This document shows positions 35,564-46,676 of a stretch of 64,000 nucleotides of DNA, one piece after another. The DNA is from Ypsolopha sequella. Its lineage: Eukaryota > Arthropoda > Insecta > Lepidoptera > Ypsolophidae. The position numbers were made by a program, and so were the translations under genes. The stretch's first letter is position 1; the number at the start of each line of letters is the position of its first letter. A model generated the notes under the pieces. It had not been told where the DNA came from. It did no database searches and worked only from the letters and a program-made list of their open reading frames with translations. The stretch is taken from assembly GCA_934047225.1 (NCBI GenBank), contig OW203985.1:6403501-6467500 (forward strand), given 5' to 3'.

Positions 35564-35979
35564 GGCGATATGTAAAAGTTTTAGCGTTCCTGTTACTCCA
35601 TATGCGAAAAACCCTCAGTACGAGAGGGACGGATTCGTGGAAAAGTAGCAAAATGTCGGTTTTTTATTAATATAAAATGTACTAAAGTTGCTATCAAAAT
35701 TTAGTTTAACCAGGTCCTAGATACTGTTTAAACCCATCTAATAAAATATAATTCCAGTCCATATGTCCTTTTGAATTGAGAAACCAGAAGAATTGGTGTC
35801 GAAAAAGACCTCATTTCAATAAATATTTCTATCGAGCCGAATTTCTCCAATCGCGTTTCTGTTTTAACAGATCCTTAGAAAAAGATTCCAAAAATAATAT
35901 ACTATTTTATCAAAATAATACATTATTTACTGAAGTAGATATGCAAGTTCTAAAAGTGTCGATTTTTTTCCGTAGCGCC
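35564..35979. mobile_element. TTAA-flanked MITE, copy 2
   Basis: A 416-bp near copy of 3090-3506, bounded by TTAA at 35560-35563 and 35980-35983, with GGCGATATG and ACGTAGCGCC-type ends (TACGGCGC inverted). The 70-codon frame inside this copy is not open in copy 1, so it is not a gene. Confidence 0.75.
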
Positions 35980-36049
35980 TTAAAGTAAAGTAATTAAAAA
36001 GTCGACTATTGCACGGCGTGAATTCGCGCCCGAGCGTAGCGAGGTGCGC

Positions 36050-36700
36050 TAAACGTAAGGATAAGAACTTTGCGGCTTTCTTTAAATTAATAGGTTTCTA
36101 TGTATTTTGATTTTGTTTAAATGTGAAATCTTTTAATATGAGTTTATGACAAGGCCATCAACCTTCTAAGAAGGTAAACTTTTGCCATTTCACTAGAATA
36201 AATTAACGTCTATAATTTATATAACTTTACTCGCCAATAAAACGTGATTTATAACGAAATCATAAAATAATTATCTAATCTACAGTTAACCGTTCATTAT
36301 ATCTAGTTTAAATTAGAAACATCTTCCACCTCTGACCCAATGACATTCAGTCTCTTCAGTAGCAAAACCTATAATCCTTTCCTTTCATTTTAATCACCTT
36401 TACGTATATGACATTAAGAGTGATATTAGCGCAATATCTGTTCTATAAAATTGACCAGGTTGAACGAGGTTGCGTAATTCCGAAGTATGATCTTCGTTGA
36501 AACTTCGGATGCTCACCTGCTGTTTCGTGACTGAACCGACCTAGTGGCTGATAGACAGACAACGGTTAACATGGCTAAGAGATGATTTATTACAATTGAG
36601 ATGTTCCAATTGCAATGTGAGTTTGACGTTTGAAAGGTTCTATTTGATTTTAAAATTAGTTTGTTGATAAATATATATTTGTCTCATTTTTATAAGATTT
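36050..36700. other. AT-rich DNA, no feature recognised
   Basis: Nothing beyond short A/T runs is supported. Confidence 0.3.
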
Positions 36701-36701
36701 T

Positions 36702-36922
36702 AATGTAGTTTTAGTTTATTAAAAGTTAATAATAAAAAGGTTATAATTAAAATTTTACTCAAGATATATTTCGGGCCACACTGGGCCCGGCATCAGTTGA
36801 GAATCTTAAGATTTAGAGATTTATATAATCTAGAGATTCTCAACTGATGCCGGGCCCAGTGGGGCCCGAAATTTTCATTTTTACCTTTTTATTATTAACT
36901 TTTAATAAACTAAAACTACATT
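36702..36922. mobile_element. Foldback of two GATG-hairpin-GAAA motifs
   Basis: AATGTAGTTTTAGTTTATTA and AAAGTTAATAATAAAAAGG at the left reappear inverted at the right end. Inside, the left arm carries the hairpin motif on the minus strand (36758-36801) and the right arm carries it on the plus strand (36839-36876): CTCAACTGATGC, stem CGGGCCC/GGGCCCG, then AAA. The two copies thus form one 221-bp palindrome. Confidence 0.6.
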
Positions 36923-37493
36923 TTAAAATTAGGTTGTATACTTTGTTTATATGTAGAGCATACGAGTATACGTTGCTTTCTTGGTGGTTTGTAATTTGTT
37001 TATACTAAAAATGATTGTTTTGATATAAATTGAAGCAATCACTGTAAAGGGCTCGTTGCTTAACTAAATCGATTTTAGATTAACTTTAAACACTGGGATT
37101 ATCGTAAAAAATAGATAATGAAAGAGCTAAACCCAACAGTTTTAAAGTAATAACTATATAAGGTAGGATGGAATATTGCTTCAAGTAATCTAGAGCAGAA
37201 TCGTCTGGTTTCTGTAATAGTATTGTATATTTGCTTTTTGTACAGTGAAAGGGAATGTACAAAAAACCGATAAAACTAGATAGCGATGTTACAACAGGTA
37301 CAACTGTTACAACAGATGTATAGGATCTTATCCCAGTAATTGTTTTGTTTATCTAAAACTTGATCTCGTTGACGGAGATGAAAATAATGAAAACGTAATT
37401 ATTGTATTTAAGGAAACAGGTACATTTGTATAGATAGGTAGATATGTATGCTTTTATATAATATATGTCAATGTCTATTTATTTTAATTAAGA

Positions 37494-37538
37494 CTCAACT
37501 GATGCCGGGTCCAGGTCGGACCAGAAATATATCTTGAG
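37494..37538 (+). repeat. GATG-hairpin-GAAA motif with a paired change
   Basis: CTCAACTGATGC is followed by CGGGTCC, AGGTC, GGACCAG and AAATATATCTTGAG. The stem has a T-A pair where the 36.8-kb copies have C-G, and the outer CTCAA can pair with TTGAG. This is the clearest structural copy of the family. Confidence 0.5.
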
Positions 37539-37811
37539 ATTACTTTATATTTGTGTTATCCTATCTATCAGTATATTTATATTTTAAAAATCAAAAAACA
37601 TTAAAAGGTGTTGTAGCGTATTTAATAAAAAAAAATGTCTTAATTTACTAAATGTATGACTTCAGAGTATGAAATGAAAAATTTGTTTAAATTTTTACTT
37701 CGGGGGAATGTTACGCTTACCCACTTTTCCCTGATAATATACTCCTTTGTATTCGCATAGCTAAACTAAATCGGCCTTTGGTTTGAGGTGTACATAAAGA
37801 TCCAGAGATAT

Positions 37812-38067
37812 CAGTGGCGTGCATAGAACTTTCTTCCGGAAAAGCAATCAGAAGGTCAAGTTTGACAATAAAAAATATGAAAAAATATATAACTCTTTGA
37901 AAAAAAAAAGTTAGTATGGAAATGTTTACTCAAGGGTAGGCAGTGCTTACCCTGGCGTCATACAAGCTTTCTTTTTTTAAAGTATTATTTAAATTTTTTC
38001 ATATTTTTTACTGTCAAACCTGACCTTCTTAATAATTTTCCGGAAAAAAGTTCTATGCACGCCACTG
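37812..38067. mobile_element. hAT-type MITE, copy 1
   Basis: The ends are CAGTGGCGTGCATAGAACTT and its inverse, and the inverted match continues through TTCCGGAAAA. An exact 8-bp duplication, AGAGATAT, lies at 37804-37811 and 38068-38075. An 8-bp target duplication with CAGTGGCG-type ends is the hAT signature (established). Length 256 bp, non-coding. A second copy is at 58677-58935. Confidence 0.85.
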
Positions 38068-38396
38068 AGAGATATGTATTTTTTCGTTTTGATGTCTCTT
38101 TTTTAAAACATTATATTTTATTTTATCTACTTCCATACTGCAATAAGGCAATTGCAGCGTCAACAGCAGTTTTATAAGACGTGGCTTAAGAAATAAGGTT
38201 GTGACTTATTTTTCTTCTCTGTTGTTGTTCTCTAGCGGTATTATAATAAATTTGGCCAATCACAGCGCAAGAATTGCGGTGTTATAATGTAATATCATAA
38301 TAAATCAAACAATGTATGGTATTAACTCACTGATTACAATGTGAATCTGTCTGAGCTGGTTTTAAACTTAACTTTTGTATTAAATTAAAATAATTA

Positions 38397-38972
38397 AAAA
38401 AACCCGGCTAAGTGCGAGTCAGACTCGCGTACCTAGGGTTCCGTATTGTGGATGATAAATTTAATTTTGTATATTTTTTTCGTGTATTTCTCAACCGCTT
38501 AATTTTTCCTGTAATCTTTACGTAAACACGTATGTATTACCATAATTTTTTCATATTTTTCAGTCCACCAGTTTTGGAGATATAAATATTTTTGTGGTTT
38601 TTTAAAGATTTCTCGAAACCAGTGCCAGTAAATGTAGTAAAAGCATATAATTTTACAATTAACTTTTTAATATCTTCAATTTGATACACATATTGTGTTT
38701 TTAGGATAATATTTTTTATTTTTCTCACTTTTGTTTTGGAAATATTTTGAACAAAATATTTTTTTTTATATTTCTTACTTTAATATTAATATTCTTACTT
38801 TAATATTTATTTAATTTATATATTTCTTACGTTAATTAATGCTATTTTTATGCCAAATTAAATTTTTAACGGTACTAAAGTTATGAGGCTGTGACATACG
38901 GACTGACGGACAACTGAGTCTCACCATAAAGGTTTCTTTTGTTCCTTTTAGGTACTATGAAACCCTAAAAAA
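38397..38972 (+). mobile_element. GGTTCCGTA-type repeat, copy in plus orientation
   Basis: Starts AAAAAACCCGGCTAAGTGCG, AGTCAGACTCGCGTACCTAG, GGGTTCCGTATTG and ends GGTACTATGAAACCCTAAAA after GACATACGGACTGACGGACA. A family relative is at 30400-30958. The 63-codon minus frame inside is not a known protein. Confidence 0.5.
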
Positions 38973-38974
38973 CA

Positions 38975-39743
38975 GCTTCCCATAGTAATTTGCGAGTATT
39001 TATTTATATTTAGTGTGGCGAAATGATTTATTTTTCGTGTGAATCATCGGACGATGTGATCATTGGAACGTGTGCTTAAGTTTAAAAGCAGGTCAAAGAT
39101 ACACTTAAAAGGAGACATTCTTTTTTCAACAGTTTTTGAACGATTATACTGAATCTACCACAGACGCAATCAATGAAACTTACATATATATTTTTTCAAA
39201 CCTTTATCTTTATGTTTTAAGTAGCGTTACCTAATTGGAAAACTTTCGATCGATAATTTTATTTTTGAAAATAGTCTGTTTTTGAGTGATTTTTTGGTTT
39301 TGCGTTTAATCCATTTGATTTTTATGTGTCATATTTTACTATCAATACGAAAATCTTGTTTATTAACCAATGTAAGTTCAAAAATGACTTAAATGCAATA
39401 TTGTAATTTTAGTCGATTTTAATCTTAAAATTAGACTTGTTCTGAATCGGCTCGCGCGCATTTTGCCGTACGTGATTTTCAACTTTATGAAAGTTAGTCT
39501 ACGGGTTATAATTGCAAAGCCACTGTGCACCTAAGGAAGGCCTCGTCTTAACACAAATATGCAAGCAAGTAACACCTTTTCAAGCTCCTACTGCCAATTG
39601 TTTAATGTTATATAACTTGAAATTGTTTCCAACCATGTTGAGTGACGGTCATTTATCATTTTAATACAGCAATTTTCTCACGCATGGGAGATAACAATGG
39701 ATGCTCGCGCGCATCTCTAGGCACTATACCAGTAGGAATCACT
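38975..39743. other. AT-rich DNA, no feature recognised
   Basis: No gene or element end is supported. Confidence 0.3.
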
Positions 39744-40087
39744 TAGTGTGACGGGGTATTAGCACGAAACATTCTTGGTCATCAACACGCTATTAGTGGG
39801 TAAAGAAGAATTATTTGAGTTTGAATTAGAATTAGAATTTAGTGTGATGGGGTATTAGCATGAAACATTCTTAGTATTATTGGATAAAGAAGAATTATTT
39901 GAATTTAAATTTGAATTTGAAGTTAGTGTGACAGGATATTAGCACTAAACATTCTTGATCATCAAAACACTATAAGTGGATAAAGAAAAATTATTTGAGC
40001 TTGAATTAGAGTTTAAATTTGAATTTAGTGTGACGGGATATTAGCACAAAACATTCTTGATCATCAACACACTATTAGTGAATAAAA
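39744..40087. repeat. Irregular tandem repeat, about 3.6 units of 84-102 bp
   Basis: Units start at TAGTGTGA near 39744, 39840, 39924 and 40026. Each has GGTATTAGCA or GATATTAGCA, AACATTCTT, GGATAAAGAA or similar, ATTATTTGA, then a variable run of TTGAATTAGAATT or AATTTGAATT. Unit length differs because that AT-rich run grows or shrinks. Confidence 0.8.
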
Positions 40088-40369
40088 AATAATTCCAGTA
40101 AAATGCAATATGTCTGTAACCTCGAGGAGTATTTAGAAATATTTCGAGTGCTAACAGATACAAACACAAAATTGTTAACTAGGGTTCACCCGAAGAAGGT
40201 TTTGTATGCACAACATAAATTAAAATTTTAATAATCCATAAAATTATTATTTATAATATAATAAATAACTTGTTTTCGGTTTCCAAAACTAATGGGTACG
40301 TACCCTAAAATTGTCTCATGCAATAAACTTAAAAGTTAAAATTAAGCACGTTAAACTGTGGTCAATTTG

Positions 40370-40510
40370 TGCCCGAAGTACGCTGGGACGTAATAAGTCG
40401 ACAGTGAAACGTAGGTGTACGAGTGTGGGCTATGACTTGCATTAAACAGACAAAATGAACATGATGCATTTCACAGGTCACACTCGGAAACCCCACCCCT
40501 CGAGAATCAT
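40370..40510 (+). mobile_element. tRNA-derived SINE body
   Basis: Contains CGCTGGGACGTAATAAG, GTGAAACGTAGGTGTACGAG, TGTGGGCTATGACTTGCAT, ACACTCGGAAACCCCACCC and GAATCATGTCGATGG. The tRNA-like head is missing. Confidence 0.55.
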
Positions 40511-40521
40511 GTCGATGGATT

Positions 40522-40920
40522 TAATAGTAGTTTATGCTACAAGGGCGCAAAGGAATAAATTACGAGGACGATTTAAAACACGAGCGTAGCGAGTGTTTTA
40601 AACGTAACCGAGTAATTTATTGCTTTTACGCCCGTGTATCATACTACATTTTTCAATGCATAGTGTGAGGAAATGAAAACAAATATAATCTTGTGAACTT
40701 TAAATTATAATTGGCTCAAAAGGACTGTATCCATAGCCGTTAAACGGTGTAAAAAAAGTATAACGTCTACGGTACACAGGAAAGGCTGCAGGTTGGCCAA
40801 CCATTGTAAATAAATTAAAAAAATAAATAATAATAAAGCCCTAGGGCAAAATAATCGACTTTCTGTTCGGTTTTGATGCATAAAAAGTGGGCCTTTACGA
40901 GCACATGCATTGAAAAATAA
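40522..40920 (+). mobile_element. Dispersed repeat starting TAATAGTAGTTTATGC, copy 2
   Basis: Full-length relative of 25285-25685 in the opposite orientation. It has AGGGCGCAAAGGAATAAATT, the hairpin AAAACACGAGCGTAGCGAG followed by TGTTTT, then AACCGAGTAATTTATTGC, ending near GCATTGAAAAATAATAATA. Confidence 0.65.
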
Positions 40921-41070
40921 TAATAACAGTTCTTTATATAAAATCTTAGCAGTTGCACAGATTACGAAACAATTACAGTGGCTAATGCTTTACGCCGGAC
41001 GTTGTGTACTTTCTCTGGTCTGTGGTACGCCACCGTCGATTCTCGGTTTGTTACAGATGTTGAGCGTGTC

Positions 41071-41414
41071 ATAGATACGTCGATAAATTATCTTGTTGGT
41101 GCTCCATAAATACATAGATATATCGATTAATTATCTTGTTGGTGCTCCATAAATACATAGACATATTGATAAATTATCTTGTATATGCTCCATAAATACA
41201 TAGATATATCGATTCATTATATTGTTGGTGCTCCATAAATACATAGATGTATCGATAAATTATCTTATTGATATTCCATAAATTCATAGATATATCGATA
41301 AATTATCTTGTTGGTGCTCCATAAATACATAGATATATCGATTAATTATATTGTTGATGCTCCATAAATACATAGATATATCGATAAATTATCTTATTGA
41401 TACTCCATAAATTC
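41071..41414. repeat. Tandem array, 8 copies of a 43-bp unit
   Basis: Unit starts fall every 43 bases from 41071 to 41372, with a truncated ninth at 41415. The unit is ATAGATATATCGATTAATTA, TCTTGTTGGTGCTCCATAAATAC in two pieces. Copies 4 and 7 share TATATTG, and copies 5 and 8 share TTATTGATA with CATAAATTC, so a three-unit (129-bp) block was duplicated. Confidence 0.93.
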
Positions 41415-41569
41415 ATAGAAACACTATTCGCTATGCCATGTCCACTTTGTACGAGTTTAGTTAGATTTCTTGGGAAATCCATCGGTTTGGAAACTCTAAA
41501 TATGATTTGAGTGAATTAATTACAAGAGACAAATCAATAAGTAACAAATTCTCTGAGCAAAATAAATCT

Positions 41570-41645
41570 CAGACGGGTCTTGAACCCGTATCCCTGTATA
41601 TCGTGAGCCAGTGACTTATACAGTTTATCCACCGGGACCTAATAT
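41570..41645 (-). mobile_element. tRNA-like SINE head
   Basis: On the minus strand, GTGGATAAACTG, TGGCTCACGATATACAGG and ACGGGTTCAAGACCCGTC give A-box-like and B-box-like segments. ACGGGTTCAAGACCCGT is also a perfect T-arm-like hairpin. The other arms do not complete a cloverleaf. Confidence 0.4.
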
Positions 41646-42360
41646 ACTGTTCCGAATTTTGTAACTATTTGATACACCAACTGTGGTAATATTGCGGTCT
41701 AGAAAGAATGTTAAGGTGCCTGTTCCAGGGTCATCCGAAATTTTCTTTTACTGATAACGATATTTCTCTTAAATGAGATGTTTAAAAATTATGAAAAAAA
41801 AATATAGTGTTATATAAAGTATCTGAAAAATAAAAATATTTCTTTAAATTATTTTTGTATTAAAAAACAGTACGAAAATGTTGTTCTAAATCAAGCTGTT
41901 TTAAGACTAAAATTAAGAAAAATTGGTTATTTCTTTGAAACCAATAATGGTGGTTCTTGCACTATGAGGAAAATATTGCTCAGAAAACTTGATTATGGAA
42001 TTTTTTTTCTGTCCATGGCTTCCATGTGAAATTTTCTCCAATTTTGCGCTATCCGGAGACTCAGCGACGTCGTTATTCAATATAAATTCTGTCGATATTT
42101 GTACCGACACAGGTCGACTCAACGTCGTCACATTTGGTGACTAAACAGTTACCATAGAGCTTCTAAATCAGAAACATCTGGACTGAGCGGGATTATAAAT
42201 AAAGAAGAATGTGTGATGAATAATGAAAGAACGTTGGAACGATCACCAATCTGTGTACCCTTTTGATAAATAGGCGTTGTAAATTATGTACCTAAACTTT
42301 TTAAATAAAAAAAACAAGAAACATTGGTACCCAAGCAGATATGACTGCGCATAAAACGCA

Positions 42361-42414
42361 ATGCTGTCGACGAACGACGACGTTGAAGCTCGGCGCGGGC
42401 GCAGCCACGCGTGA
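42361..42414 (+). other. CpG-rich patch with a 17-codon frame
   Basis: ATG CTG TCG ACG opens a short frame to TGA at 42412, unusually rich in CpG (GGCGCGGGCGCAGCC) for this DNA. It might be a host 5' exon, a regulatory patch or an element end. No splice donor with coding support was found. Confidence 0.2.
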
Positions 42415-42829
42415 CTAAATCAGAATATTTACCATATCAGCTGATTGTTTCACGGATTGCTCAACCAATGGTTGTTGAGAATTTCACGCTCTTCACGTTT
42501 TCATTCGTAGGGTTTAGATTGGGGTCTAACCTAAGAAGTTCTTTTGTGCAGATGTCTGTGTGTAACACGACAGAACAAATGACACACATACATAAAAACA
42601 CATCCGTATCAATTTCTACTATTGATGGTTCAGTTGAAACAGTCGAAATAATAAATTATATGGGTAATGTTACCAGTATCCTGCAATAACAGTACGCAAG
42701 ATTTAAAAAAATGTCGCTTTTTTACTTACATAGCGCTCCAAACAGGATTCGAACCTAAAAATAACAAATATACTTGTATTTAATTTAATAATTATAAACA
42801 ACAAAAATAACAGTTTTGAGTATTTTTGA

Positions 42830-42863
42830 AATATATTTCGGCCCACTTTGGGGCCGGCATCAG
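42830..42863 (-). repeat. GATG-hairpin-GAAA motif, copy 5
   Basis: On the minus strand, CTGATGC is followed by CGGCCC, CAAAGT, GGGCCG and AAATATATTTCAA. The stem is one pair shorter than at 36.8 kb, like the 7985 copy. Confidence 0.45.
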
Positions 42864-43274
42864 ATTTATATAGAAGTTGGTCAAAATATATATCGATAAT
42901 AGTTAATACTTTTTCATTTATATTCATAATCTGTTTTAAAATATACTTGTAGTAGCAAAACGTATCCCTCATTAGTCAAACACTAGAACACCCACTTTCC
43001 ATCGTACTTGCACATATAGGCATACAACATTTCCTGTGCCATTCATTATGCGTGTAAAAATTATGTGTTTACTTGTACACTGTCATAAAATACTTCTCGT
43101 ATGAACTCCAATACTAGGGTGGTTGAAAGTAGCGCAGGACCTCGATATGTGATCTCAGAAAAGGGAAGTCTTTGCCTAGCTGTGGGAAACATAAGAGGAT
43201 ATGAGAAGAAAAAAATCCAACAAAACCTCATTGGTGTATATAGCCCATTGACTCTGATCAAGAATTTGACTTAA

Positions 43275-43644
43275 GAACCCGCTCCGTATTTTTCGTCCGT
43301 TTGATGCGCAGTATTTTTAAATATTTTTCTCATCTTTACCGCGATGTTTTTGTAAAAACCAGGGACATACACCAATTTATATTGGCCGTCTAAATGAAGT
43401 CCTAAAATTTATTTGATTGAATTGTTTCTCCTTTGCGAATTATTTTGGTACTTAGACATTATGAAGAACTATTCGGAAATATTCGGCTCGTAAGTACCAA
43501 CATAATTTACAAAGGAGAAACAATTCAATCAAATAATTTTAGGCATTCATTTAAACAGCCAATATGAAGTGGTGTATGTCCTTGGTTTTTCCAAAAACAT
43601 CGCGATAAAGTGCACCAAACCTGTCGTCGTCGCGGACCGGGTTC
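43275..43644. mobile_element. TTAA-flanked foldback element with long arms
   Basis: TTAA at 43271-43274 and 43645-43648 bounds the element. Ends are GAACCCGCTCCG and CGGACCGGGTTC. The arms extend about 130-160 bp and include TTGATTGAATTGTTTCTCCT and its exact inverse. A TTAA duplication again suggests piggyBac-type mobilisation. Non-coding, 370 bp. Confidence 0.75.
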
Positions 43645-43753
43645 TTAATAGCGACTGCGGTACAGCTACAAAATAGTCAAATGTTCAATAGTTTTAGTTT
43701 GTTTGTTTTCATTATAAGTTTTAGTATGAGCCTTATGTGTTGACTACATAATA

Positions 43754-44158
43754 AATCTTTACAGATGAAATTGCGGAAATTTTCTTACAGATTAATGAGT
43801 TCATAATTCCTGTAATTCAATAGCTATTTCTATTATTTGTTTGTTGTTTGTAAGGTTTTACATCTACGTATTAAATTTTGTTTTTATTGTCAGTTTGATA
43901 ACCAAAATTTAAATTTCAAAAACAGTTCGTCCTAAATGCCATCCATTTCCACGATAAGATTCGTAATAATTTTTTTCAACTGACAGTTTTCAAAAATTAA
44001 ATTAATGTTGCTGGTAGCTTCATGTTGTCTCATTCATACACAAAATAAATTACACAGTGGATATGTCATTCCTAAAAAAAAATGCAAAAATGTTAGTACT
44101 GAAAATTGAGTTTTCTTCAAATCCTCTATAGAAAACAGTAATTTTATCTGAAAAGACC
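43754..44158. mobile_element. TA-flanked MITE, copy 2
   Basis: Related to 6023-6426 along its whole length: AATCTTTACAGATGAAATTG, then TTCTTACAGATTAATGAGTT and ATTCAATAGCTATTTCTA, ending ATCTGAAAAGACC before TA. The ends are more diverged than in copy 1. Confidence 0.6.
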
Positions 44159-44785
44159 TAATATAACATACTTATTTATGTAACTAACGGGAGGTATATT
44201 CTATTTTGTTTACCATTTACGATTGCTACCCACATACCAATCAATATCGTACAAAATCGGATAAACTATGACTTAAATTCTATAAATGAAAAGAAGGTCT
44301 TATCTATTCTACGAGTAGGTATTGGGCTTGCTTATAAAGTTCTCGACTATTACAACAAAGAAAGAACTAGTCTAGATAGATTATACAGGCATGCACCTTG
44401 AGAATATAATGAATATGAATAACATGGTAGGATAGGTGCCTTTAACTACTACAATACCAGTTGAATTACGGTGCAGGTATCATAGTAATAGAAACTAAAA
44501 ATAAAATAAAATATAGGAATACAGGATGTAAACTTAATTATATCTTTCCTTTGGGGTCTTTCATGGAAAAAATCTTTTCCAGAGTGAACTTTCTTCATTA
44601 CTCGATATTACATACGAGTAATATATTGGCGTCGATTCAGTGTAACAGAACTAAACTTAATTTAATCTTTGTATTTTCGATAAAGAAAGAAAAAGACAGG
44701 ACGCTTAAATAAGTTTGGTCCTGTCAAATAAGTTAAGCCGTGTTACGCCGAATTGACACCGTTACCTGTGATACAAGTATGTGGT

Positions 44786-45182
44786 AGGCAAATAGTAAAA
44801 TTCGGCATTTTATAAACGGCGTCGTCAGTTTCTAAACGCTCGCCCTTCGGCAAATTATAAAATGCCTGCTGTTTGTAATATGACTTTGTCATTTTCTAAC
44901 AAGCCAAAATCGAAAGTCTTTTACCCAAAAAATGAAAAATAGGTGCGACGACGAGCAGAGCAAGGAGGAGCGTGTTAGGTTTATATGTAAGTACATATTG
45001 GGAGCCGAGCGGAGCGGAGCGAAGCAACCCTCAATATTAAGAGAATTACTAAATACCGAGACAAATTATAAAATGCCGAATTGTACTATGTGACGAAGAT
45101 TCGTCAAATAGCAAAATAGCGAGCGTTTAGAAACTGACGACACCGTTTGGACTTGTGAAATGCCGAATTCTTCTATTTGCCT
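44786..45182. mobile_element. MITE with about 70-bp inverted ends
   Basis: AGGCAAATAG, AATTCGGCATTT and TCGTCAGTTTCTAAACGCTC at the left reappear inverted at 45100-45182, with a few extra bases in one arm. A GAGCGGAGCGGAGCGAAGC run lies inside near 45007. Non-coding. Confidence 0.65.
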
Positions 45183-45289
45183 GCAACATATAGAAACGTT
45201 AGTATGAATATAAGTTAGTATGGATATGAATATAAACTAAACGGTTGAATACAAATTTAACAAAAAAAAAATTTGGGTGAAGAAGAAAA

Positions 45290-45630
45290 TAATAATAATT
45301 TGTTTATTCCGTTTCAATTTAAAGTACTATAAAAATGCCAATGTTTTTTTATGAATATACCATAGCTTTATAAATGTATTAAAGGAAGTAAGTAATACAA
45401 TTTAGCCTCTGTATAATTTATACTGTACCTATTTTTAATTTGTAACTGCGTTTGTATTCCGCTTCTGGCCAAAAGCTTCCCACATTTAAGCCTACAACAC
45501 TCTGTCTGCCCAACCCGGTAAAATGTAGCGAGGTTATCCCACCATCTTCGTTTTGGTTGATCCGATCGTCGTCGGTTTTCGTCATCTGGTACCCTCTTAT
45601 TGACAAGTTTTGCCCACCTAATTGAGGCAT
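45290..45630 (-). pseudogene. Decayed LINE ORF2 C-terminus with (TAA)n-type tail
   Basis: In one minus frame the sequence reads RSDQPKRRWWDNLATFYRVG and, farther on, GKLLARSGIQTQLQ. P.RRWWDNLA followed by a W/G.EA-like block is a usual LINE ORF2 C-terminal pattern. The tail on the minus strand is AATTATTATTATTTT near 45292. The 70-codon frame on this strand is a different, non-native frame. Confidence 0.4.
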
Positions 45631-45639
45631 AAGAACTAT

Positions 45640-46676
45640 TATTATTAATAAAGTAAAGTCACGATATTCAAGGTATATCCGGTTGCTATCTATCGCGCCC
45701 CAATGTTATAGGAGACTATCGCACTACCTCAGGCACAAAAGGCATGATTTTTGGGCTTGTAGATTTCATTCAGCGTTTTCATTAAGGCGATTACCGTCGT
45801 CAAAGTAGCAGCTCGATGTTTGTCTATATGAATATCGACGGAAACGACATTGTGATAACGTTCATATGAGCGTACAATGCATAGTGGCTGTTACGACGCT
45901 CGCTGCGTCCTTGATAAGACGAAATAGAAGAAAATAATACTTTTCACATGGACGTGATTGTTCGATTGAATAATCCTATGTTATGTTTATAGCTATTAAA
46001 TTTATCTATTTATCAATACATAAATGAATTAAATCGACTGAGGCACTCAGGAGCAGTAGGGAATTCAAGCAAAAAAAAACATTAGTAAAAAAAAAATCAT
46101 ATAGAAGTTTTGGTGGTACGAAAAAGATAAATGTTGCATATGTTGTTCTAGAGTTGATAATCCACAATACATTTTTTTATTATTTTTGGTTTGGCCATAA
46201 AAGAGGAGTAGGCTTTAGAAAGTACCTACTTGGCGATACTAAGCGCCTTAAGCACATATGTAAATTCTACAAAACTCATTTTGCCTGTATAACATAGTCC
46301 GTATCTTACGCAAAACATTATAGAACCAGTGACTGATGAGACATTTACAGCGAAGTAATATCTTTATGTCCTGTTTGGTCCGAATCTGGAGGCGGTATCA
46401 TACAAATTAACTTGATTCTCCTTTATCAAAGCAAAATGATGACTATGTCCGTGGAAATAAGAGTGAATGGTGACTGTCAAGCTAAGTGAGCTAGTTTGTG
46501 TCAGTGGATTACCTTGTCCTTTACAAGAGTAGTTGTCAAGCGCTGAGTGACGCATATGGAGCTTTAAAGCTTTTATTTAAACTGTTGACTTTTGCTTTTC
46601 CCTGGGATTTATAAACTTTTGTGGTTCTGTTTTTTTTCTATTCACTATATATTATTTTCCAGCTACGACAGTATTA
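45640..46676. other. AT-rich DNA, no gene seen
   Basis: Nothing beyond short repeats is supported. Confidence 0.3.

Noticed and set aside
35776..35988. 70-codon frame inside the second TTAA MITE
   Set aside because: Not open in the first copy at 3090-3506, so not a conserved protein.
42411..42689. 92-codon plus frame with an acceptor-like TTCTTTTGTGCAG at 42540-42552
   Set aside because: No family signature, a GTG start, no good donor in a coding context and no clear link to the 8590 donor. Kept only as a remote candidate exon.
42737..42757. GGATTCGAACC, a B-box-like word
   Set aside because: Isolated; the upstream minus-strand sequence does not form any other tRNA arm.
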